Assembly: GCA_019359595.1 (NCBI GenBank)
Contig: JAHHGZ010000018.1
Location: 62,001-126,000 of the forward strand
DNA: 64,000 nt
Direction: 5' to 3'
Source of the DNA: Cyanomargarita calcarea GSE-NOS-MK-12-04C
GTDB taxonomy: Bacteria > Cyanobacteriota > Cyanobacteriia > Cyanobacteriales > Nostocaceae
Positions 54,364 through 63,908 of this stretch are shown one piece after another (position 1 is the stretch's first letter; every line of letters starts with the position of its first letter). Under the pieces are notes generated by a model. That model did not search any database and was not told the DNA's origin. It worked only from the letters and a program-made list of their open reading frames with translations. A program made the position numbers and the translations under genes.

Positions 54364-56433
54364 ATGCAGATCGCCAATCTAAACCCTACCATCACTGCTT
54401 TTCCCCTGACAGCCGTAGTCGGTCAGGAAGCGATAAAATTAGCATTACTTTTAGCAGCAGTCGATCCTGGTTTAGGGGGAGTAGCGATCGCCGGTCGTCG
54501 TGGTACAGCCAAATCTGTAATGGCTCGTGCGATCCACGCTCTGTTACCACCGATTGAAGTAGTCAAAGGTGGAGTGAGTAACTGCGACCCCAATCATCCA
54601 GAAGACTGGGATAGTGAATTATTGACGCAGAACCCCACTCCAGTTCTTCGTGAGGGGGAAACAGAAATAATCCCTTCTCCATTTGTGCAAATTCCCTTAG
54701 GAGTCACAGAAGATAGACTCCTAGGTTCCGTGGATGTGGAACAATCAGTTAAACAAGGGGATACGATATTTCAACCAGGGTTGCTCGCTTCTTGTAACCG
54801 GGGTGTGTTGTACGTAGATGAACTGAATTTACTTGATGAGCAAATCAGCAACCAGCTTTTAACAGTATTATCTGAGGGACGCAACCAAATTGAGCGAGAA
54901 GGCATAAGTTTTCAGCATCCTTGTAAAGCTTTGTTTATCGCCACTTACAACCCAGAAGAAGGAGTATTGCGGGAACATTTGCTTGATAGAATAGCGATCG
55001 TCCTTTCCGCTGATGGTGTATTGGGATTAGACCAGAGAGTTGAAGCAGTTGAAGTTGCGATCGCTTACTCCAAATCTCCCACAGATTTTCTACAGCAATA
55101 TGAGGAAGATATTGACGGACTGAGAACCCAAATCATTCTCGCACGGGAATGGCTCAAAGAAGTCACTATCACCCACGAACAAATTGCCTACCTCGTAGAT
55201 GAAGCTGTTCGTGCCCAAGTACAGGGACACCGGGCAGAATTATTTGCCGTCCGCGTCGCCAAAGCCGCAGCAGCTTTAGAAGGACGGACAACAGTCAATG
55301 CCGAAGACTTGCGTCATGCCGTAGAACTTGTAATTGTACCACGCGCTACCGTTATTCAAACACCGCCACCGGAAGAACCACCACCACCACCCCCACAAAA
55401 TCAACAAGAGGAAGAAAACGAATCTAACGAAGAACAGGAAGACAAAGAGGAAGAAAACGAAAATCAAGAGGAACCAGAACAAGAACCACCCAGCATTCCG
55501 GAAGAATTTATCTTCGATCCAGAAGGGGTAATACTCGATCCCAGCGTACTATTGTTTGCTAGTATGGCACAGCGTCAAGGTAAATCAGGCAGTCGCAGCG
55601 TCATCTTCTCAGATGACAGGGGACGCTACGTCAAGCCAATGTTACCCAAAGGCAAAGTGCGTCGCATCGCCATAGATGCCACACTTAGAGCCTCTGCCCC
55701 GTACCAGAAAGCACGACGAGAAAGGCATGAGAGCAGGGGACAAACTCAGGACTCATCATCAATCTCAAATCCAAAGCGGGTATATGTCGAACAAGGGGAT
55801 ATCCGTTCCAAGCGTTTAGCACGCAAAGCGGGGGCGCTGATAACATTTGTAGTGGATGCTTCCGGCTCAATGGCACTTAACCGAATGCAATCGGCAAAAG
55901 GTGCGGTGATGCAGCTATTAACAGAAGCGTACCAAAACCGCGACCAAGTGGCATTGATTCCTTTTAGGGGAGAACAAGCAGAAATATTGTTACCACCGAC
56001 ACGTTCCATTGCCTTAGCCCGTACCCGTTTAGAAAGGTTGCCCTGCGGTGGCGGGTCACCCTTAGCACATGGTTTAACGCAAGCTGTGCGGGTCGGTATA
56101 AATGCCCGGATGAGTGGAGATATAGGGCAAGTAGTAATTGTAGCGATAACCGATGGACGCGGGAATATTCCTTTGTCACGTTCTTTGGGTGAACCCCAAG
56201 AACCAGGAGAAAAACCGGATATCAAAAAAGAATTATTAGAAATTGCCTCTAGAATACGTGCTTTAGGAATGCAGTTATTGGTGATTGATACGGAAAGTAA
56301 ATTTGTTTCCACTGGCTTTGCCTCATTACTGGCACAAACAGCACAAGGCAAGTATTATCATTTGCCAAAAGCCACAGATAAAGCCATTGCAGCCATGACC
56401 AAAGGAGCGATCGCAGATTTAAAAGCTCGATAA
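54364..56433 (+). CDS. chlD: magnesium chelatase subunit D
   Basis: ChlD works with ChlI and ChlH to insert Mg2+ into protoporphyrin IX, the first step of chlorophyll synthesis. The N-terminal AAA+ domain has [20 protein letters not shown] and [12 protein letters not shown] proline run and a very acidic stretch (about 340-385) link it to the C-terminal VWA domain with the MIDAS motif [18 protein letters not shown] and later RGNIPLSRS. The 689-residue length fits cyanobacterial ChlD. ATG 54364 is the family start. It follows the NRPS by 220 bases of repeats and is probably expressed separately. Confidence 0.96.
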   Translation: MQIANLNPTITAFPLTAVVGQEAIKLALLLAAVDPGLGGVAIAGRRGTAKSVMARAIHALLPPIEVVKGGVSNCDPNHPEDWDSELLTQNPTPVLREGETEIIPSPFVQIPLGVTEDRLLGSVDVEQSVKQGDTIFQPGLLASCNRGVLYVDELNLLDEQISNQLLTVLSEGRNQIEREGISFQHPCKALFIATYNPEEGVLREHLLDRIAIVLSADGVLGLDQRVEAVEVAIAYSKSPTDFLQQYEEDIDGLRTQIILAREWLKEVTITHEQIAYLVDEAVRAQVQGHRAELFAVRVAKAAAALEGRTTVNAEDLRHAVELVIVPRATVIQTPPPEEPPPPPPQNQQEEENESNEEQEDKEEENENQEEPEQEPPSIPEEFIFDPEGVILDPSVLLFASMAQRQGKSGSRSVIFSDDRGRYVKPMLPKGKVRRIAIDATLRASAPYQKARRERHESRGQTQDSSSISNPKRVYVEQGDIRSKRLARKAGALITFVVDASGSMALNRMQSAKGAVMQLLTEAYQNRDQVALIPFRGEQAEILLPPTRSIALARTRLERLPCGGGSPLAHGLTQAVRVGINARMSGDIGQVVIVAITDGRGNIPLSRSLGEPQEPGEKPDIKKELLEIASRIRALGMQLLVIDTESKFVSTGFASLLAQTAQGKYYHLPKATDKAIAAMTKGAIADLKAR

Positions 56434-56436
56434 TTA

Positions 56437-56533
56437 GTTAGTTGTTGATTGTTGGTTGTTGGTTGTTATTTGTTGGTTGTTATTTGTTGGTTGTTTTAGT
56501 AACCACTAACCATTAACCACTAACCACTAACTA
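56437..56533. repeat. STRR block of TTGTTGG and CCACTAA heptamers
   Basis: Tandem units of the GTTGTTGGTTGTTATTTGTT type pass into AACCACTAACCATTAACCAC units. The block fills the gap between chlD and the convergent sigF. Confidence 0.8.
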
Positions 56534-57306
56534 GACAATGCGTGTGGCTGTAAGAAACACATCAAATCCTGAATTCCCTTTTGCAGATAGCGGGTTACTG
56601 TCATTGGGCTGGTGCCGATTTTTTTCGCAGCATCTTTGCGAGAAAGTTCTTTTAAATAAACCATTTCCACTGCCATGCGGGGTTTTTCTTCTAACTGATT
56701 GATAGCCCCTTGCAGTTGTTGGCGTTCTTCTTCTTGTTGTTGCTGTACGGCAGAACGCGGACAGGGTAAGGCTTCTCCTAAAGTAATTTGACAATCAACG
56801 TAGTGGACTACAGTTGCATCTAAACTCAAAGGCATCCGATTTTGAGCCGCTAATTTAGTTTCTTGCCATTCTTGCAGAGATACTTGGAGTAAGTTGGCAA
56901 TCTCGCAATCTTTGGGAGGACGGCCCCAAGCCATAGCCAATTCCTTGCGAATTTTTTGCCCCTCATTGTATAGTTCCTGCCAACGGCGGGGAATCTTTAA
57001 TAGAGTACTGCGATCGCGTAAAAAGTGCAGCATCTCACCCCGAATATAAGGCACGGCAAAGGAACTAAAAGCATAGCCTTGACTGGGATCAAAACGCTCA
57101 ATAGCCCGAATTAAGCCGAAATAACCGATTTGTTCCAAATCCTCATAAGGCTCATTACATTGATGGCTAAATTTATGCGCCATCTTCCGTACTAAGCCAG
57201 TATGCAACTGTACAAGTTGATTACGAAGTTTAATAGAGGGGTTCTGGTGGTATACGTGCAATAAATCGATACCATCAGACCGCAAAGAGGACTGACATGT
57301 TGCCAT
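56527..57306 (-). CDS. sigF: group 3 RNA polymerase sigma factor SigF
   Basis: The 259-residue sigma factor has regions 2-4: YEDLEQIGYFGLIRAIERFD (2.1-2.2), FSSFAVPYIRGEMLHFLRD (2.3-2.4), a region-3 helix (PPKDCEIANLLQVSLQEW) and a region-4 HTH (LKELSRKDAAKKIGTSPMTVT). It is the cyanobacterial SigF type, linked to pili, motility and salt or light stress. The ATG at 57306 (MATCQSSLRSDGIDLLH) gives a normal start. The gene is monocistronic. Its repeats-rich 3' side ends near chlD. Confidence 0.92.
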   Translation of the reverse strand: MATCQSSLRSDGIDLLHVYHQNPSIKLRNQLVQLHTGLVRKMAHKFSHQCNEPYEDLEQIGYFGLIRAIERFDPSQGYAFSSFAVPYIRGEMLHFLRDRSTLLKIPRRWQELYNEGQKIRKELAMAWGRPPKDCEIANLLQVSLQEWQETKLAAQNRMPLSLDATVVHYVDCQITLGEALPCPRSAVQQQQEEERQQLQGAINQLEEKPRMAVEMVYLKELSRKDAAKKIGTSPMTVTRYLQKGIQDLMCFLQPHALSS

Positions 57307-57673
57307 ATAAATTCCTTTGTAGTAACTCTTTTCTTAGAGAAATGGAGTTGCGTAATATTTCATCAAAGCTGTAATTTATTTTCCTTATTCAGGGAAGAAT
57401 AAACCATCGTCGTTCTACTGAACTTATGGGGAGTCTGACCCAGCAGTTCAGTATTTATACGCATTTATTTTCTCCAGTTATATAATTTATGCCTTTTATT
57501 AGGACTGAATGAGGGTTGTCAGCAGGTATAACCTAATATCATCAGTAGCGAACCAATGCTGAAAATAGTCTCTTGACCATTTCTTACGGGTTTACTCCCT
57601 AGCTTTAGCCTCTATATTTGCGTAAGAATGGTGGTAAACAGCAAAATTGCCCTTAAAAAGGAGTAATTAAATT
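57307..57673. other. divergent intergenic region, sigF and BI-1 genes
   Basis: No gene is seen. The sigF promoter lies on the left side and the BI-1 promoter on the right; AAAAGGAG (57655-57662) is the ribosome-binding site of the latter. Confidence 0.45.
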
Positions 57674-58402
57674 ATGAGCAATTCTAGCAACTTTCGTGAC
57701 GCTTTTCGGGAAGCTAAAACTCAGGTCTTAGTCGGACCAAACGTCATTGCCAACGCTCTACCCTACGTCGGTGGTGGTTTGGTGCTGACCGCATTGGGTA
57801 CCTACGGCGGTTTAAGCATTATTCGTGCCAACCCCGGACTCTTCTTTCCCACCTTTATTGGTGCGGTCATTCTGGAGTTAATTTTATTTTTTGTTGCCCA
57901 AAACGTCGCTGAAAAAGGTAACAAGGGCCTTGCACTACCACTCTTGGCAACCTACAGCCTCTTGTCTGGGTATACTCTGAGCGGTTTAGTGTTTATGGCA
58001 CTGAGAACGCAAGGGGTAGGTATTCAAGGCATTGGGATCGCTGCTCTCGGTTGTGGTGTCACCTTTATTGCTGCCCGTCAAATTGGTTCCAACCTCTCTG
58101 ACTCTGACGGCATGGCATTGACAAAAACCATTCAGCTAGGTGTAATTGCCTTGCTTGTGGTTTGTCTGGCTCAATTTTTATTTTCCATGTTTGGTTTTTA
58201 CACGCCAAATTGGCTGGAAATCGCCATCTCAGGTTTAGGTGTATTCTTGTTTGTTGGCGCATCGGTGGTTGATTTCTACATCCTGCCCCGTACCTATCGC
58301 AACGACCAATACTTGCCAGCAGCGTTGTCAATGTACTTGACATATATCAACTTGTTTGTATTTATCTTGCGATTGTTGATTGCCCTAAATGGGAGAGATT
58401 AA
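57674..58402 (+). CDS. Bax inhibitor-1 (YccA/UPF0005) family membrane protein
   Basis: The protein has seven membrane segments after a short polar N-terminus (MSNSSNFRDAFREAKTQ). The core pattern PLLATYSLLSGYTLSGLVF, FIAARQIGSNLS, VVDFYILPR and YLTYINLFVFILRLL fits the BI-1 family, which in bacteria forms a Ca2+-leak-type membrane protein. AAAAGGAGTAATTAAATT precedes ATG 57674. It is followed by a strong terminator at 58431-58466, so it is monocistronic. Acidic residues of the closing loop (D) are present at the last helix. Confidence 0.88.
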   Translation: MSNSSNFRDAFREAKTQVLVGPNVIANALPYVGGGLVLTALGTYGGLSIIRANPGLFFPTFIGAVILELILFFVAQNVAEKGNKGLALPLLATYSLLSGYTLSGLVFMALRTQGVGIQGIGIAALGCGVTFIAARQIGSNLSDSDGMALTKTIQLGVIALLVVCLAQFLFSMFGFYTPNWLEIAISGLGVFLFVGASVVDFYILPRTYRNDQYLPAALSMYLTYINLFVFILRLLIALNGRD

Positions 58403-58430
58403 TTTTTTCTCGACAATAGGCCAATTTCTC

Positions 58431-58466
58431 AAAAAGCTGTGGTTCCAAGGATGAACCACAGCTTTT
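58431..58466 (+). terminator. terminator after BI-1 gene
   Basis: AAAAGCTGTGGTTC pairs with GAACCACAGCTTTT around an 8-base loop. Confidence 0.85.
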
Positions 58467-58504
58467 ATCCTGATTTTTATCTATCCGCTTCCTTATGGGG
58501 GTTT

Positions 58505-58565
58505 AATACCCCGACTTATTCAGCTCGCCCATTTTGAGTTGTGGCTTCTTCCTTCTTCCTTCTTC
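58505..58565. repeat. STRR repeat CGCCCATTTTGAGTT + CTTCTTCCTTC units
   Basis: A related copy of the repeat at 35185-35277, located at the 3' end of the lipoxygenase gene. Confidence 0.7.
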
Positions 58566-60516
58566 AAATGTTGATACTGTTAGGAATGCGAGATGGTAAG
58601 AGATAGGGATACTCAATAGCAGTATTTAACAGACGCTGTTGATTGCGTGCATTGATTTGATGTTCAATTTCCACAAGCTTGTTTTGGAACTGTTCCAGAA
58701 CGGAGCGATCGCCCTTATCCAAAAACGGAATGAGTTCGGAGCTACCCAGTCTTCCCCAGGAAATCCCATTCAGGGCAAAGGTTACCTCCATCTGTGTCAA
58801 ATCTTGCTCTGCGGGAGGTAGCAATTTTTCCATCGGACTTGGCATATCCGGTCGGCTATATCCAGACATCGGCGCATTGGGCACATAGCCAAGATAATCA
58901 AACTGGCTAAAATTTACTGCTGCGTGTTGGGGACCGCAGGTAAAGATAACTAGAGTTGCAATGTCTATAAGTTGTTGCAGGCTAGTAAGTTCACCAAAGC
59001 AAGGATTTGCCATCTGTGTAGGGGGAAACTCAGGCACGCGAGAATAGTTAGGTAACTGATTCACTTCTAGTCCAGCTTCGGCTACCCACTCTCTGGGCAA
59101 CCATACGGGTGCTTGGGGAAACTCTGTTTTGGGACGAGATTCTAAGGGTGCCCCCAATTCCGCAGCCCAGGCTTGCAGATAGGGGTCTTGTTGCACTGCC
59201 CGGTCGTCTGGGTAGTATTGTTGGAGATAGTGGGTACAGTACTGTGCGATCGCCTCCCACAAAAGTAAAGCATCATCTCGGTAAGGGAACTCTGGCAGGA
59301 ACTCTTGTTCGATTCCTCGAAGTTTGATGTTGTTTGGCAGCGAGTAGTCTTGGAAAGAGCGCTGACGATAGGCTCGATTCATCAATTCCAAAGATGTTGC
59401 TCTGGTAGGAGCCATCAGCTTCTCGATGGCGGCTCCCTCTGTCAATAAAATCGTATTGCCCCGTGTATTAATCGCTAACAGGAACTGAAAATGAGGATGC
59501 AGTAGCCTATAGAGAGGATGATTTACAGGCAACTGTCGAGGGGTCGCAATCGCAAATGCCTCCATTGCCAGATGGGTATAGCAAAGGTGATCGATTAGTT
59601 GGTGATGGGTGACATCGGCTGTCTGAACGTAGAGTTTTGCCCGCATCCAGTCATCTGGCTCCCCCCCAGCTATTGTGGGAGTCACAACTTTACCTTTCTC
59701 AAGTTGGATTAGCACTGGCTCCAATCCCCGCTCGGAACGATGAAATAATGCCACCGGACTACCCACATACTTACCCAGTTGCAAATCTGGCTCTCTCAAG
59801 TCTTGGAACAGGGGATAATCGGCAATAAATAGACAGTTTTCGGCAGATGACTGCATTAGGTCTAAATTACTGCCGTCCGCTAAGTTGTAGGGCTGATTTG
59901 CCCAAGCTTGCAGAATCGGTCGATCGACTGCCTGAACTCGACGCACCACCATTGGATTTTGCCCTGCTAACCGCTGACGGGCAAATTCGCGATCGCTCAA
60001 GCCTCCCTCCCGCTGGTGAATCAGGCTCACCAAGGGACGCGATCGCCCACGTTTTTCTATCTCCTGGTAAAATTTTTGTCGCTGACTTTCATTCTTATCA
60101 CCGATGGAAATGTCATTTTTGGCCGCTTTGCGTGCTGCCATTAAAATCTCTCCCATTTCCTTGCGCTTACGGATAAAGCTTTGATTAAATTGTTCGTTGG
60201 GTGGCAGATGAAAGTTAAACCATCCGGACTGAAAAATCTCCAAGTCTACCAGCAGCGTTGTTATCTGTACCCAGTTTTCGTCTAGTTTATTGATGGTGCT
60301 GTCTATCTGATGCAACAGTAGACTCCAGGGTTGCGATACCTGCCCTTTGTGGAGAAGATTTTCACGCAGTTTAGTCAAGACATAGTGCAACACGCCGTCT
60401 TGCCCCGAGTGGGGAAAAATTCGTGCGGGACCTTTACGTTCTAAACCATTTGGCTCGTAGCGGTACTGACCTTGTTGTTCGACAGGAGATTCATGAAACA
60501 CCATAATCCGCTCCAA
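58564..60516 (-). CDS. lipoxygenase (bacterial, no PLAT domain)
   Basis: It inserts O2 into polyunsaturated fatty acids. The iron ligands are intact: HQLIDH (two His four residues apart, in VTHHQLIDHLCYTH), a later His and Asn in PQHAAVNFSQ, and the C-terminal Ile (RIPNSINI). Other family blocks are PRQLPVNHPLYRLLHPHFQ and FPYRDDALLLWEAIAQY. The 650 residues lack an N-terminal PLAT domain, as in other cyanobacterial mini-lipoxygenases; about 190 N-terminal residues replace it. Position specificity cannot be read from sequence. The start ATG 60516 is the first in the frame. Confidence 0.92.
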   Translation of the reverse strand: MERIMVFHESPVEQQGQYRYEPNGLERKGPARIFPHSGQDGVLHYVLTKLRENLLHKGQVSQPWSLLLHQIDSTINKLDENWVQITTLLVDLEIFQSGWFNFHLPPNEQFNQSFIRKRKEMGEILMAARKAAKNDISIGDKNESQRQKFYQEIEKRGRSRPLVSLIHQREGGLSDREFARQRLAGQNPMVVRRVQAVDRPILQAWANQPYNLADGSNLDLMQSSAENCLFIADYPLFQDLREPDLQLGKYVGSPVALFHRSERGLEPVLIQLEKGKVVTPTIAGGEPDDWMRAKLYVQTADVTHHQLIDHLCYTHLAMEAFAIATPRQLPVNHPLYRLLHPHFQFLLAINTRGNTILLTEGAAIEKLMAPTRATSLELMNRAYRQRSFQDYSLPNNIKLRGIEQEFLPEFPYRDDALLLWEAIAQYCTHYLQQYYPDDRAVQQDPYLQAWAAELGAPLESRPKTEFPQAPVWLPREWVAEAGLEVNQLPNYSRVPEFPPTQMANPCFGELTSLQQLIDIATLVIFTCGPQHAAVNFSQFDYLGYVPNAPMSGYSRPDMPSPMEKLLPPAEQDLTQMEVTFALNGISWGRLGSSELIPFLDKGDRSVLEQFQNKLVEIEHQINARNQQRLLNTAIEYPYLLPSRIPNSINI

Positions 60517-60833
60517 TTGTTTTAGTCGGTTGAAATTAGACCGTCATTAGAGTTAATTAGCTCTGCTCATTTTGTGTAAGTTTTGTATTACACTACACAA
60601 AAAAATGATGCATCTGTACATGGAAGTACTTCAATCATAAATCCGTCTTGAAAAGTTGTGCCGTTACGCTATTTGCCACCTGCACCCGTACTGCAGTACT
60701 ATCGCTCTTAGTACGGCACCTTGAATTATTGGTGGTGCCGTACTCTCGAAAATAACACACCCGGAAATTTAAATTTCTTAACATATTTATAAATATTCCC
60801 GTATACTTCAAATCCAACCAAAAATTATATTTA
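60517..60833. other. intergenic region with strong hairpin
   Basis: No gene is seen. AGTACGGCACC (60710-60720) and GGTGCCGTACT (60733-60743) form a perfect 11-bp stem. It lies between the lipoxygenase and the beta-helix gene (both minus), and no T run follows, so it is more a repeat than a simple terminator. Confidence 0.5.
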
Positions 60834-63701
60834 TTAAGGACACGCAGGCACGTTAATAAAGTTATCTTTGCCTGGTTGAAAAGTAACTGCACCTGTATTT
60901 TTACTAGCGACATTATCCCGGTCAACTACTTGAAATTTCCCAGAATTCTGTTGTAATAAATAACCTGTTTTACTGTTATTTCCTCGCAAGGCTAAACACA
61001 TAGCTTGCTTGCTATTCATTCCGACAATTAAACCATCAATAAGCTGGTTTTCCAAAATATTTAAAGTGGCTTGAGAATTACCATTTGTTTGTAAGAATAT
61101 ACTATTATTAATAATATTCCTGCTGAGAGTTGACTTCAAATTGGCATTTGTATTTGATTGGATAAAAAGCCCTTGTCCTGCACTATCTGTGACTGTTAAG
61201 TTATCAATAATAAAGTTTTGTTGTGCCACACCATTTGCTTGCACAAATATTCCTTGACCGCCTTCATTTTTGCTATCCAAATTTGTACTATTTACTTTAC
61301 CATCAGTAATAGTAAATTCTTGTTTAACGTTATCATTAGCTTGGATAAAAATCCCCTGTCCGCGACTGCGATTAACTGTAGGATTATTCAGGGTAAAAGT
61401 CTGTTGTGTAAGGTTAGTTGGGTTGTTTATATCGCCACTAGTGGAGATAAAAATTCCTTGTCCGGCGCTGTTAGTTATCGTCGGGCTATTCAAATTAAAC
61501 CTTTGCTGTGCCCCACCATTAACTGATATAAAAAGACCTTGACCGCCATCATCTTTACTATCTTTAAGTGTACTGCTAACTGTCGCCTTATTAATCTCAA
61601 ATTCCTGTTTTGCAGCTCCATTAGCTTGAACAAAAATACCCTGACCAATGTTGCGGTTGACAGTTGGTATATTGACAGAAAAATTCTGTTGCGCTGCACC
61701 ATTAGCAGCTAAGAAAATGCCTTGTGCTGAGTTGTCGCTAACTGTCGAACTATTCAAAGTAAATTTTTGTTGTCCTTGAGTATTCGCGGCTACAAAAATA
61801 CCCTGTCCACCATCACCATTACTATCTTTAACTGTACCGCTAACAGTCGCTTGATTAATCTCAAATTGTTGTTTTGCATTTTCATTCGCTTGAGCAAAAA
61901 TCCCTTGTCCCCCACTGCGGTTAACAGTTGGTGAATTCAATATAAACTTTTGTTGCGCTGTACCATTAGCAGCTAAGAAAATCCCTTGTCCGACATTATC
62001 ACTTACACTAGTTTTATCCAGAGTAAAAGTTTGCTGTGCTGCGCTATTTGCCGCAATGAAAATCCCTTGACCCCCTTCACCCAGCCTATCTTTAACAGTA
62101 CCGCGAACTATCCCACCGTCAAGATTAAATACCTGACGGCTATTATCGTTTGCCTGGATAAATACCCCTGCTCCAGTACTATTACTTACCAGATTATTAC
62201 TTGCAATAATTTCTTGTTTAGCATTGCCAGATACTAGTGCCACCAGACCTTGAGCGCCACTGTTACTGATAGTGTTGTCTTTGATTGTGAACAGTTGTTG
62301 ACCATCGCCAAACCCTTGCAGGAAAATACCTTGACCTGCTGTTCCCGATATCCTGTTGTTCGCAATTAAATTATTTCCACCCACCCCACTCAAACCAATC
62401 CCCTGTCCCGTGGGATTAGTAATTTGGTTATCGCGAATGGTAACATTATTTATCCCAGAACCTTGGATAGCATTTCCAGTAGCGTTGGCGATCGCAAACC
62501 CGGATAATGTACTATCATTGCCCAATGTCACAGTTCCCCTGACTGTTGGTAGCTGTCCGCTTCCTGATTTCGGCAACTGTAATAAACCAAATTCTTTTGT
62601 ATCAATAGTCTGAACAGGACTAGTTGATAAGACTGAGACTTTATCGGGAATTGAGAAGCTATCGATTCCTGGATTTTTACTAAAATCGACGTAAACAATA
62701 TCCTCCGGCTCTGCGATATTCAAAGCAGTCTGTACCGTTCCAGTCGGATTTTCAATAGTACCTTCACCATTGCCTGTACCCAAATTTACATGGCGGAATT
62801 GCCAAGGCTTGCCTGTTTCCGGGTTGGTGGCGACAACTTGCGTATTGCGAGCTTGTTGGCTCACAGTAATTATTGGGGTGCGCCCAACTGGATCTGTAAT
62901 TCGAGCAAAAATGCTGGGTTCTTTGGGATGAGGAGCGCGTCCTGTAGCAAAACTGACTCCCAAGTTCAAGACTAATCGGGTATCAAACACCGGGTCATGT
63001 TGCAACATTAAGCCTAAGCGGAGATTTTCCGTAGGACGGGCTTCCAGTCTACCTCTAACACCAATGGCATCTTTCATACCTTCACCTGTGTAGTAATACA
63101 GGCCAGCATAGCCCCGCAAATCGCCCTCTCCCAGCCCTGCCAATCGTCCTCCAGCCTCAATATCGGCACCAGCCAGCGCCACCTGAAATTGTTTTTGGGC
63201 ATTTGACACCAGAAAATTTTGCCAGAATCGCGGACTACTAAGAGATTCTGCCGTCTGTTTACTGGTGTTTCCTAGAGGTAAGTAACCATTAATTCGCACA
63301 TCCCAATTTCCCAACCTTTCCAACCCAAAGCCAATTTGGGAGAAGACATTGTTCCCCGTATCACGGACATCGTAAGCGAGGTAGCCCCCGAAAAGTTCGT
63401 TACCATTGCCTTTAAATCGATGTCCTAGCACCAGATTTCCGCCCTTAGTGGAGTCAGTCAAAAAATTCAACTGTCCTTCAAAGAAAGTGAGGCTGCTTGC
63501 GGGAGTGTGTTTTATCGGAATAAAGCCTTGAATGCTGAAATATGGTTCCTCATAACCAGCACCAGTACTTGTGAAGCTACCGCTAAAACGCGGGATTTTT
63601 GGGTTGATATTAGTTGTTTGAGCGATAACTCCTTGGGAGTCGCCAAGGGCGATCGCCCCAGAAAAAATTAAGATCAAAAAAGCAGGAGCAAATTTTTTCA
63701 C
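60834..63701 (-). CDS. secreted beta-helix repeat protein with N-terminal barrel-like domain
   Basis: The signal peptide (KKFAPAFLILIFSGAIALG, ending IAQT) fits the GTG start at 63701; the ORF extends upstream to 63830 without adding a better signal. After it comes a ~230-residue beta-rich domain with aromatic strands (TSTGAGYEEPYFSIQGFIP, GHRFKGNGNELFGGYLAYD, RLEARPTENLRLGLMLQHD), resembling an inverse-autotransporter-like barrel, and then a right-handed beta-helix. That helix is built from about 15 repeated GQGIFIQANxxAxQxF rungs separated by TVSGTVKD/NSTVSDNS units, ending in a small domain (GYLLQQNSGKFQVVDRDN). It is probably surface-displayed. Function is unknown. Confidence 0.8.
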   Translation of the reverse strand: MKKFAPAFLILIFSGAIALGDSQGVIAQTTNINPKIPRFSGSFTSTGAGYEEPYFSIQGFIPIKHTPASSLTFFEGQLNFLTDSTKGGNLVLGHRFKGNGNELFGGYLAYDVRDTGNNVFSQIGFGLERLGNWDVRINGYLPLGNTSKQTAESLSSPRFWQNFLVSNAQKQFQVALAGADIEAGGRLAGLGEGDLRGYAGLYYYTGEGMKDAIGVRGRLEARPTENLRLGLMLQHDPVFDTRLVLNLGVSFATGRAPHPKEPSIFARITDPVGRTPIITVSQQARNTQVVATNPETGKPWQFRHVNLGTGNGEGTIENPTGTVQTALNIAEPEDIVYVDFSKNPGIDSFSIPDKVSVLSTSPVQTIDTKEFGLLQLPKSGSGQLPTVRGTVTLGNDSTLSGFAIANATGNAIQGSGINNVTIRDNQITNPTGQGIGLSGVGGNNLIANNRISGTAGQGIFLQGFGDGQQLFTIKDNTISNSGAQGLVALVSGNAKQEIIASNNLVSNSTGAGVFIQANDNSRQVFNLDGGIVRGTVKDRLGEGGQGIFIAANSAAQQTFTLDKTSVSDNVGQGIFLAANGTAQQKFILNSPTVNRSGGQGIFAQANENAKQQFEINQATVSGTVKDSNGDGGQGIFVAANTQGQQKFTLNSSTVSDNSAQGIFLAANGAAQQNFSVNIPTVNRNIGQGIFVQANGAAKQEFEINKATVSSTLKDSKDDGGQGLFISVNGGAQQRFNLNSPTITNSAGQGIFISTSGDINNPTNLTQQTFTLNNPTVNRSRGQGIFIQANDNVKQEFTITDGKVNSTNLDSKNEGGQGIFVQANGVAQQNFIIDNLTVTDSAGQGLFIQSNTNANLKSTLSRNIINNSIFLQTNGNSQATLNILENQLIDGLIVGMNSKQAMCLALRGNNSKTGYLLQQNSGKFQVVDRDNVASKNTGAVTFQPGKDNFINVPACP

Positions 63702-63908
63702 GATTGGCGATATAAAGATACTGTCTCTCGTTATTACACCCGTAATCTGACCGAAACTGACAATGTGTGTAAAGAAACAGTAAAATATACGTAAATTTTC
63801 TACTTGGTCAAAGCAAAAGTATTTGCTCAACTATCGCTAGAATCAAAAGACCAATAAAATAGAGAGCGACTGCTTAAAATCCAAAGCGCTCCATCGTTAA
63901 GAAATACT

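Noticed and set aside
58564-60516. Apparent loss of a lipoxygenase iron ligand (Gln in PRQLPVNHP)
   Set aside because: That position is not a ligand; Gln is common there. The true ligands, HQLIDH, His/Asn in PQHAAVN and terminal Ile, are present.
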